From Eubacterium sp. (GTDB taxonomy: Bacteria > Bacillota > Clostridia > Lachnospirales > CAG-274): DNA of 12,384 nt. The DNA lies in contig JAJBVU010000245.1 in NCBI GenBank assembly GCA_020859645.1, forward strand, positions 13,794 to 26,177. The letters are read 5' to 3'. This document shows, one piece after another, positions 7,528-12,384 of this stretch. The position numbers and the translations under genes are program-made. The notes beneath the pieces were generated by a model. It was given only the letters and a program-made list of their open reading frames with translations, was not told where the DNA came from and did no database searches. Numbering within the stretch: position 1 is the first letter of the stretch; every line of letters starts with the position of its first letter.

Positions 7528-9021
7528 TTGAAGGATATAGGAATTTTAAACGATGTAACCGATATAAGCGAAATTAAGAAGGCTATTTTGATTAAAGTTG
7601 CTAAATATTCTTATGAGGGAACTATTCTCAGCCACTATGAGTCTATTCCTTTTGAGCTGACAAACAGGCTTAACCCTGTTTTCAGGTGCTGTGTTTATAA
7701 AGAAAGGGCGATTTTTGCCGACAGAGTCAGGCTCGCTATGGGCAGACTGCCTATTGACGAAACCTATGTAAACAAAGACCCTTATCAGATAGTTTATGTT
7801 ATTCCCCCTGCCTGTGAGGGCTGTCCTATTGAAAGATTTACGGTAACAAACAACTGCCACAGCTGTCTTGCCCAGAGATGCGTTAAGGCGTGCCGTTTCG
7901 GAGCCATAACAAAAACACCTCACGGAGCATACATAGACAGCTCAAAATGTAAGGAGTGCGGCGCCTGTATGAAGGCCTGCCCCTACAATGCAATTGTTGA
8001 TACCGAAAGACCCTGCAAGAAGAGCTGCCCCGTTTCGGCTATTGAAATTGCGGAAACAAGCAATCTTGCGGTTATAAACGAAGAAAAATGTATTAACTGC
8101 GGAAGGTGCGTTGCCGCCTGTCCTTTCGGGGCAATTGCGGACGTTTCTCAGATTTCCACCGTAATTGCGGAAATTCTCGACCCCGAGGTTAAAATTATAG
8201 CTATGGTTGCTCCCTCAGTTGAAGGTCAGTACGGTCCCTATTCCGTAAAGAGCCTTAAAGCCGGAATTAAGGATCTGGGCTTTGATGAGTGCTTCGAGGT
8301 GTCTTTGGGCGGAGACATAACAGCCTACAGAGAAGCGGAAGAGGTTCTTGAAAGAGTTAAGGAAGGCAAGAAAACGACTACGTCCTGCTGTCCTGCATTT
8401 TTCAACCTTATCGACAGACACTATCCCACATTGAAGGATAATGTTTCTACCACCGTTTCGCCTATGGTAGGTACTGCAAGACACATTAAAAACCTTTACC
8501 CCGATGCTAAGGTTGTTTTCGTAGGTCCCTGTATAGCTAAGAAAAACGAAGTAAGAAGCCGTTACGGCTCTGAAATAGACTATTGCCTGACCTTTGAAGA
8601 GCTGGGGGCAATGATTTACACCAAGGAAATCGATTTTGCCAAATACGAGCCCGAAAACGAGGTTGCTTCTTATTACGGCAAGGCTTTTGCCAAAAGCGGC
8701 GGCGTAGCGGCGGCAGTTGTTAAAGTATGCGAAGAAAAGGGCGAAAAGCCCCCTGTTGCTGTACTTTGCAACGGCGTTGAGGAATGTAAGAAGAACCTTA
8801 TGCTTATGAAGGTGAACCGCTTCCAGGGAGATATTATGGAAGGTATGGTCTGCGACGGCGGCTGTATAAACGGCCCCGGCAAGGCAAGACCCCTGACAGA
8901 GCTTAAGAGAGACTATGAAAAGCTCCTTAAGGCAACCACCAATAAAGAGGTTATTAAAACCTGCGACGATACGGGAATTTCTCAGGTTAATATGCACCGT
9001 CCCGGCACTCACCACGCCTGA
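7528..9021 (+). CDS. [FeFe] hydrogenase, group-B-like, with ferredoxin-type domain
   Basis: A 497-aa soluble iron-sulfur hydrogenase that most likely reduces protons with ferredoxin electrons, or the reverse, in the cytosol. An N-terminal segment of about 90 residues of unknown role comes first. Sixteen cysteines follow between residues 96 and 198 (96, 99, 110, 113, 118, 122, 141, 144, 147, 151, 163, 167, 188, 191, 194, 198), enough for up to four [4Fe-4S] clusters, including two ferredoxin CxxCxxCxxxCP motifs. The H-cluster motifs are L1 TSCCPAF (Cys287, Cys288), L2 GPCIAKKNE (Cys335) and L3 GMVCDGGCINGPG (Cys442, Cys446). These are the group B variants, not the group A TSCCPxW/CPGGC forms. 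The start is uncertain. TTG 7528 has GGGAGGA (7511-7517) 10 nt upstream; GTG 7519 is too close to it. The HydEFG maturases needed are not in the window. The gene is probably monocistronic. Confidence 0.92.
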   Translation: MKDIGILNDVTDISEIKKAILIKVAKYSYEGTILSHYESIPFELTNRLNPVFRCCVYKERAIFADRVRLAMGRLPIDETYVNKDPYQIVYVIPPACEGCPIERFTVTNNCHSCLAQRCVKACRFGAITKTPHGAYIDSSKCKECGACMKACPYNAIVDTERPCKKSCPVSAIEIAETSNLAVINEEKCINCGRCVAACPFGAIADVSQISTVIAEILDPEVKIIAMVAPSVEGQYGPYSVKSLKAGIKDLGFDECFEVSLGGDITAYREAEEVLERVKEGKKTTTSCCPAFFNLIDRHYPTLKDNVSTTVSPMVGTARHIKNLYPDAKVVFVGPCIAKKNEVRSRYGSEIDYCLTFEELGAMIYTKEIDFAKYEPENEVASYYGKAFAKSGGVAAAVVKVCEEKGEKPPVAVLCNGVEECKKNLMLMKVNRFQGDIMEGMVCDGGCINGPGKARPLTELKRDYEKLLKATTNKEVIKTCDDTGISQVNMHRPGTHHA

Positions 9022-9039
9022 CCGGATGAAAAACAAAAC

Positions 9040-9220
9040 CAGGACAAACGTATGAATTAAAATCCTGTTAAGAAACTGTTGCAGAGCTAAATTCAATTCA
9101 CTGAATATCAACACCGTTCGAAGTCATTTACTGCAAATCGATGTCTAAATAAAACTGAAATCTAATGGTTGTTGTGTATTTTCAACACTCCTGTAACAAT
9201 TTCGCAATTCGTGCGTTTGT
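9040..9220. repeat. Long direct repeat, left copy
   Basis: This stretch matches 12047-12217 in the same orientation. Apart from one 10-bp indel (extra bases here near 9119-9128) I count about 14 differences over 171 aligned positions, so roughly 90% identity. The match starts 19 nt after the hydrogenase stop (CAGGACAAA) and ends at CGTTTGT/TGTTTGT. It is AT-rich, has no Shine-Dalgarno-led ORF and no perfect terminal inverted repeats. It contains short hairpins such as TGTTG/CAACA around 9172-9188. It could be a dispersed intergenic repeat, the scar of a segmental duplication, or a recombination site. Confidence 0.9.
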
Positions 9221-9236
9221 TCTGGAGTTTCCAAAA

Positions 9237-9264
9237 TTAGGTCTGACTAAAAGAAGGCTATAAT
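9237..9264 (+). promoter_or_regulatory. Candidate promoter of the two-TM protein gene
   Basis: A perfect TATAAT (9259-9264) lies 41 nt before the start codon. The best -35 is a poor TTAGGT (9237-9242) with a 16-bp spacer. The -10 is convincing and the -35 is weak. Confidence 0.45.
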
Positions 9265-9305
9265 GTACAATGAATTTATGTGTGCAATAAAACCGAAAGG
9301 GGAAT

Positions 9306-10241
9306 ATGATTGTGGCAAGAGTGTTATCGGAAAACGAACTGAAGGTATTCGTTAAACAGGTTTTGGATCTGGAGCTTTCCTACTATCGGCAAAACAAGTT
9401 GTCGAATGCTTTATTCAAACGGGTTACAAACGCCAGAGAGAATCTTGAAGAACTGAATAAAGTCGCAAAGGACGATAAGCCTCCGAAAAAAGAATTATTA
9501 GTGGATTCAATATTTTCTACTGAAACTTTTATGGCTTTGGCTTGCGGAGCGGCGTGGGGAGCAATTATAGGAGTCGGGGTATATCTGGTAACTCACTTCA
9601 TGTTTAATATGAGTTTCTCATTGAAAAACCTCGTCATCCTTTTGGCAGTAGTGGGTGCAATTCTTGCGACTGTTTACACAGTTATTACCGACAGGCAGAG
9701 TGAAAAGGATGTATATAAGTATCTGCTTCACGAGTATAACGAACGTGAACAGAAAAGAAAGCATGACATACCGTACTATAAAAAATTTATTGCTGTGTGT
9801 TCAGAATTGATGGAGTTAGGAAATAAGGCGTGTTCAGACACCATGAAGCTTCTGATTGAGTACTACAATTTAGGCTACATATATCCTAAGTACCAGGGAC
9901 TTGTTCCAGTGACCACAATATATGAATATCTTGATTCGGGGCGGTGCTCTTCGCTTACAGGTGCTGACGGAGCATATAACCTCTACGAGAGCGAACTCAG
10001 ACAGAACTTGATAATCGAAAAACTTGACGATGTGCTCGTAAAACTTGACGAAATAGTATATAATCAGAAATTACTTTCCGACGCAATTGCGGAAAGCAAC
10101 AGGTTGATATCTTCACTTTGTACATCTGTTGAAGTAATGAACAACAACACAGCGGTTACCGCTTACTACAGCAAGGTCACGGCAGAGAACACAAAATACC
10201 TCTCAATGCTCGCAACCTATGAAGTTCTGAGCGGGCATTAA
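9306..10241 (+). CDS. Two-TM membrane protein with C-terminal coiled coil, unknown function
   Basis: A 311-aa protein I cannot place in a named family. An N-terminal cytosolic-looking helical part (about 1-74) precedes two membrane segments, about 75-98 (rich in Gly/Ala, WGAIIGVGVYLV) and 107-127, joined by a short loop. A soluble C-terminal half of about 180 residues follows. It includes a distinctive block at 191-236 (YIYPKYQGLV, SGRC, GAYNLYESELRQN) and then a helical, probably coiled-coil stretch (about 229-275). The block resembles hypothetical proteins I associate with clostridial genomes, but that is memory, not a search. AAAGGGG (9296-9302) is only 3 nt from ATG 9306 and 9 nt from GTG 9312, so the GTG may be the real start. 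The gene lies inside the segment bracketed by the long direct repeats, on the same strand as the lipoprotein. Confidence 0.82.
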   Translation: MIVARVLSENELKVFVKQVLDLELSYYRQNKLSNALFKRVTNARENLEELNKVAKDDKPPKKELLVDSIFSTETFMALACGAAWGAIIGVGVYLVTHFMFNMSFSLKNLVILLAVVGAILATVYTVITDRQSEKDVYKYLLHEYNEREQKRKHDIPYYKKFIAVCSELMELGNKACSDTMKLLIEYYNLGYIYPKYQGLVPVTTIYEYLDSGRCSSLTGADGAYNLYESELRQNLIIEKLDDVLVKLDEIVYNQKLLSDAIAESNRLISSLCTSVEVMNNNTAVTAYYSKVTAENTKYLSMLATYEVLSGH

Positions 10242-10261
10242 AAGTATTTGACAGATGTGTT

Positions 10262-10286
10262 GTAATGGACTCAAAGAGACCATTAC
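10262..10286. repeat. Inverted repeat after the two-TM gene
   Basis: GTAATGG (10262-10268) and CCATTAC (10280-10286) form a perfect 7-bp stem with an 11-nt loop. It begins 21 nt after the stop codon. No T-run follows. It may protect the mRNA 3' end or hide the possible start codon at 10265. Confidence 0.45.
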
Positions 10287-10423
10287 GGAAGAAAGAAACC
10301 GACCGATTGCTGCGAAAGACAAAATTGTCAGATTATAGCGAATACTCGCAGAAAATTCACGAGACTTTTTCTTCAAATCTGCTGCATTTTCTCTTCCTGT
10401 CGGGTATAATTAAAATGGTTTAG
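10265..10423 (+). CDS. Possible 52-aa small protein (uncertain)
   Basis: An ATG at 10265 opens 52 codons ending in TAG at 10421-10423. The product would be strongly basic at the N-terminus (MDSKRPLRKKETDRLLRKTK), polar in the middle and hydrophobic at the end (NLLHFLFLSGIIKMV). No proper Shine-Dalgarno site precedes it, the start lies in a 7-bp hairpin arm, and I recognise no family. The same DNA contains nested inverted repeats (CTGCGA 10310-10315 with TCGCAG 10346-10351, and GACA/TGTC inside), so it may be non-coding RNA or a remnant. Recorded because it fills most of the gap between two island genes. Confidence 0.22.
   Translation: MDSKRPLRKKETDRLLRKTKLSDYSEYSQKIHETFSSNLLHFLFLSGIIKMV
10405..10410 (+). 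promoter_or_regulatory. Possible -10 element for the lipoprotein gene
   Basis: A perfect TATAAT lies 75 nt before the lipoprotein start codon, but no acceptable -35 sits 16-18 bp upstream (the sequence there is CTGCAT). It may be an activator-dependent promoter or chance in AT-rich DNA. Confidence 0.25.
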
Positions 10424-10485
10424 TGAGATTCGATTGTATTCTGCGTGTTGTGATATAAACTAATAAAATGAGAGGAGATTGTTGT

Positions 10486-11796
10486 ATGAAAGTTGTATTA
10501 ACAAAGATTTCAATAGTGGTTATTTTGATGAGTTGTGTGCTTGCGTTTACTTTAACCGGTTGTGGAAATGCCGGTACCGGAAACACTGGCACGTCAGAAG
10601 ATGAATATTCAGCATCAAGTCAAGATGATTCCAATCAAGATGGAGTGAATTCGTCTGTAATTGAATCGGCTGATTCGAATGATAGCTCCGCAGAAGAATA
10701 TTCGGAGCTGATTTTTGGTGACTTAGATAATTTGGGCAATAATCCCAATAATCTTAATCAGTGTCCCGGTGGAATTGCTTTTGATGATGAGTATATTTAT
10801 TATGCGGATAACAGTGCTGGAAACGTGGAATATACTAGTATAAGCCGTATTCATTATGATGGGACAGGTTATGAGATTCTTCCGATTGAAGATGTTTTAG
10901 GAAACGAAGATTTACTTTTGAATATTAAAGATGGCTATCTTTACTATGTTGCATCTGATAACAGCATTAAGCGATACAATATTGAAACTAACGGTATAGA
11001 AGCCGTTATGCAGTCAGATGCAAATCCTGCTGAGATTACAAATATGCTTATTGTAAATGATTACCTCTATGTTGCAATAGATTTGAATAAAAACACAAGG
11101 GCAAACATGGCGGAGAAATCGGCGAGGGTTGATGTTTGTGATTTAAACACATTTGATACGCTGACTGTTTGCGAAAAGGATGGACTGGCGAGTGTTCCGG
11201 TTGTAACATCGGACGGAGAGAATGTTTATTTGGCTTATTCAACGGGGAAGAATAAATTATATAGTATAGATGTTGCTAAAGTTAAGGCTTATTTTGAAAA
11301 TGAGGCAACAGAGGAGGAATATGGCGAGAACGTAGCATTGGAAATAACTGGGAGTAATTATTTGAACAAGTCGATTATCCTTGCAAAAAATGGTTTTATG
11401 GAGGTAACAAATAATGATTCTGTATCTTATGCGCAGTCAGATTACACCGGCATTAGTTATTCAGGAGAAAGTTTTGGCTTAATCAGCAGCTTTGCTGATA
11501 ATGAAGAATATATCAATCAATTTAGTGGCATGGCGATGGGAGGAAAATTTATTGCTGAAAATAGTTTGATTTTGATTGTGTCAAATTCAAATGACCAAGA
11601 CGAAATCGTCATATTCCGTGATATGGATCTCAATAATCCTGAGATTATTTACACTTTTGATGCATATTGGGATTATTGTATGTTTGGAATTCATGATGAT
11701 ATGCTGTATATGATAGAATTTGAATCCAAGAACGGTCCGGTGAATTTAATTTCTATTGATGCGCAGGGGCAGATATTTACTACAAGTATTTCCTAA
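10486..11796 (+). CDS. Lipoprotein with probable DUF5050-like beta-propeller
   Basis: A 436-aa exported protein, probably anchored to the outer face of the cytoplasmic membrane. A Lys-containing N-terminus and hydrophobic core (about 8-22) lead to the lipobox LTGC (23-26), with Cys26 as the lipidated residue. A flexible linker rich in Ser, Asn, Asp, Glu and Gly (about 27-78) follows. The rest (about 80-436) has repeated YIYYAD, YLYYVA, YLYVAI, NVYLAY and MLYMIE strands about 45-60 residues apart, and a GNNPNNLNQ opening. This looks like the DUF5050 beta-propeller found in clostridial lipoproteins; the family call is tentative. ATG 10486 is preceded by AGAGGAGA (10471-10478) at 7 nt; an in-frame ATG at 10468 lies upstream of that site and is not used. 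GAT, AAT and TAT dominate, unlike the GAC/AAC/TAC-rich genes to the left, which fits acquired DNA. Its ligand is unknown. Confidence 0.85.
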   Translation: MKVVLTKISIVVILMSCVLAFTLTGCGNAGTGNTGTSEDEYSASSQDDSNQDGVNSSVIESADSNDSSAEEYSELIFGDLDNLGNNPNNLNQCPGGIAFDDEYIYYADNSAGNVEYTSISRIHYDGTGYEILPIEDVLGNEDLLLNIKDGYLYYVASDNSIKRYNIETNGIEAVMQSDANPAEITNMLIVNDYLYVAIDLNKNTRANMAEKSARVDVCDLNTFDTLTVCEKDGLASVPVVTSDGENVYLAYSTGKNKLYSIDVAKVKAYFENEATEEEYGENVALEITGSNYLNKSIILAKNGFMEVTNNDSVSYAQSDYTGISYSGESFGLISSFADNEEYINQFSGMAMGGKFIAENSLILIVSNSNDQDEIVIFRDMDLNNPEIIYTFDAYWDYCMFGIHDDMLYMIEFESKNGPVNLISIDAQGQIFTTSIS

Positions 11797-11800
11797 TGCG

Positions 11801-11844
11801 AAGGTTATGAATTCGAACGTAAGCGCTGTTCGTTTCATGACCTT
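11801..11844 (+). other. Long imperfect hairpin after the lipoprotein gene
   Basis: AAGGTTATGAA (11801-11811) and CGAAC (11814-11818) pair with GTTCG (11828-11832) and TTCATGACCTT (11834-11844). This makes about 16 pairs, including one T-G, with a small internal loop and a 9-nt apical loop. It starts 5 nt after the stop codon. No T-run follows, so it is not a standard terminator. It may be a 3'-UTR structure or part of a larger RNA with the next element. Confidence 0.5.
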
Positions 11845-11943
11845 AGGTTGGTGTATCGTGGAATAGGAATCTTGATCTTTCAATCCGACAGTGCCCATGC
11901 TGCGCAGGGATGGAATTAGCCGCATTCCTTATCCACCTTACCT
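11845..11943 (+). other. Second structured element, possible non-coding RNA or gene remnant
   Basis: AGGT (11845-11848) pairs with ACCT (11940-11943). Inside it GTGGAATAGGAAT (11858-11870) pairs with ATTCCTTATCCAC (11924-11936) over 11 of 13 positions. The interior contains CCAT/ATGG and the self-complementary CTGCGCAG. A third hairpin, TGACTTT/AAAGTCA with a 3-nt loop, lies at 11970-11986. No known RNA family was recognised. A 41-codon frame without a start (11847-11969), containing QCPCCAG and TCDCG, also runs through it, so a decayed coding remnant is an alternative. The remaining bases to 12046 show nothing further. Confidence 0.35.
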
Positions 11944-12046
11944 GTGATTGTGGGATGCTATTCAAGGGTTGACTTTTCTAAAGTCACGGATACTGCATAT
12001 AAAACCATCTTGAAAAAAGGAATACCGATTCTGCCGGGGCATTTAG

Positions 12047-12217
12047 CAGGACAAATGTATGAATTAAAATTCTATTAAGAAACTGTTGCAGAGCTAAACT
12101 CAATTTACTGAATATCAACACCGTTTGCTGTAAATCGATGTCTAAATAAAACTGAAATCTAATGGTTGTTGAGCATTTTCAACACTTATGTAACAATTTC
12201 GTAACTCGTGTGTTTGT
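12047..12217. repeat. Long direct repeat, right copy
   Basis: This is the partner of 9040-9220, in direct orientation and about 3.0 kb away. Long shared blocks include GAAACTGTTGCAGAGCTAAA and CTAAATAAAACTGAAATCT. Bases corresponding to about 9119-9128 of the left copy are absent. Differences are scattered, with transitions prominent. Sequence outside the two copies is unrelated on both sides. The hairpin around 12167-12184 (TGTTGA/TCAACA) is slightly better formed here than in the left copy. Confidence 0.9.
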
Positions 12218-12228
12218 CTTGAAACAAA

Positions 12229-12259
12229 ACTTTTCGGTATTGACTTTTTGCCGAAAAGT
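12229..12259. promoter_or_regulatory. Inverted repeat overlapping the small-RNA promoter, operator-like
   Basis: ACTTTTCGG (12229-12237) and CCGAAAAGT (12251-12259) form a perfect 9-bp inverted repeat with a 13-bp spacer. The -35 box lies in the spacer and the right arm ends just before the -10. This placement suits a repressor operator. It could also act as a weak terminator for transcripts arriving from either side. Confidence 0.45.
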
Positions 12260-12268
12260 CTTTATAAT
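12240..12268 (+). promoter_or_regulatory. Near-consensus promoter of the short transcription unit
   Basis: TTGACT (12240-12245), a 17-bp spacer, then a perfect TATAAT (12263-12268). The predicted start is near 12275. It lies 23 nt beyond the right repeat copy. Confidence 0.75.
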
Positions 12269-12274
12269 AAAAAT

Positions 12275-12363
12275 ACAAGAGAAATTGCGAAAGCGGTTGC
12301 ATCTCGTGTACTTATTTGGTTATAAAAACCGTCCTATGTACCGGATAGGGCGGTTAATTTTTT
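12275..12363 (+). ncRNA. Candidate small RNA of about 90 nt
   Basis: Between a near-consensus promoter and a strong terminator lie about 90 nt with no credible ORF: the only ATG (12336) falls inside the terminator hairpin and has no ribosome site. The transcript would fold into a 5' hairpin with outer stem GAGA (12279-12282)/TCTC (12302-12305) and inner stem ATTGC-GAAA-GCGGT (12284-12297), capped by a GNRA tetraloop. A linker follows, then the terminator hairpin. A small GGTT/AACC pairing (12318-12321 with 12327-12330) would compete with the terminator stem. An attenuating leader of a gene beyond the window edge is therefore the main alternative. No known RNA family was recognised. Confidence 0.5.
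12327..12363 (+). terminator. Strong intrinsic terminator, possibly bidirectional
   Basis: AACCG-T-CCTAT (12327-12337) pairs with ATAGG-G-CGGTT (12345-12355), giving 11 pairs with one G-U and a 7-nt loop. Six Ts (12358-12363) follow after AA. On the other strand the stem is followed by a T-run too (from the AAAAA at 12324-12328), so it could also stop leftward transcription. Confidence 0.88.
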
Positions 12364-12384
12364 GACATTATTATTATCAAAAGT

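Noticed and set aside
8215..9114. 299-codon minus-strand frame opposite the hydrogenase, starting in the left repeat
   Set aside because: It is a shadow of the strongly motif-supported hydrogenase on the other strand, with no ribosome site and no recognisable domain. About 23 codons of the frame are also open in the right repeat copy, but several differences there change residues.
10248..10276. TTGACA at 10248-10253 as a promoter
   Set aside because: No -10-like hexamer occurs 16-18 bp downstream.
11797..12046. Known structured RNA (6S, SRP, tmRNA, RNase P)
   Set aside because: I looked for the conserved core sequences of these RNAs as far as I can recall them and found none. The stems alone are not diagnostic.
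9040..12217. Composite transposon or IS-flanked element
   Set aside because: The repeats carry no transposase, no terminal inverted repeats and no visible target-site duplication.
9040..12217. Phage or integrative-element attachment sites
   Set aside because: There is no integrase or tRNA gene, and the repeats are too long and too diverged for a recent att duplication.
12162..12365. 67-codon frame from the right repeat through the short unit
   Set aside because: There is no Shine-Dalgarno site. It runs through a promoter, an inverted repeat and a terminator, and the matching stretch of the left repeat (a shorter frame of about 33 codons) differs mostly at amino-acid-changing positions.

Overview
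The window looks like chromosomal DNA of a low-to-mid GC anaerobic Firmicute, most likely a gut Clostridia member of the Oscillospiraceae/Ruminococcaceae type. This is an inference from three things: the lonA-ysxC-nrdR gene order, a multi-cluster group-B-like [FeFe] hydrogenase, and strong Shine-Dalgarno sites with TTGACA/TATAAT-type promoters. Every convincing gene lies on the + strand. No tRNA, rRNA, CRISPR array or intact insertion sequence was recognised.

Layout. Positions 1-319 are an AT-rich intergenic region with a candidate promoter pointing left out of the window and a consensus promoter pointing right. 320-1117 is a short-chain dehydrogenase of the gluconate 5-dehydrogenase type. 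A terminator follows. 1426-3695 is a two-gene unit: an unrecognised 167-aa protein and a CstA-family transporter, closed by a very strong terminator. 3785-7380 is the housekeeping unit lon-ysxC-nrdR (protein quality control, ribosome assembly, ribonucleotide reductase repression) behind an extended -10 promoter. 7438-9021 is the [FeFe] hydrogenase with its own promoter.

From about 9.04 kb the character changes. A repeat of about 175 bp (copies at 9040-9220 and 12047-12217, roughly 90% identical in direct orientation) brackets a segment of about 2.8 kb. That segment holds a two-TM coiled-coil protein of unknown function, a possible 52-codon ORF, a lipoprotein with a probable DUF5050-like beta-propeller, and a non-coding stretch rich in inverted repeats. 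Just beyond the second copy is a compact promoter-to-terminator unit of about 90 nt with no credible ORF, a good candidate small RNA.

How the genes fit together. The left three quarters are ordinary metabolism and housekeeping: sugar-acid oxidoreduction, peptide or pyruvate uptake, proteolysis, ribosome biogenesis, dNTP control and H2 metabolism. The right quarter looks like an accessory, cell-envelope-oriented insertion. It is the part most likely to hold something undescribed, but the sequence alone does not show a mechanism.
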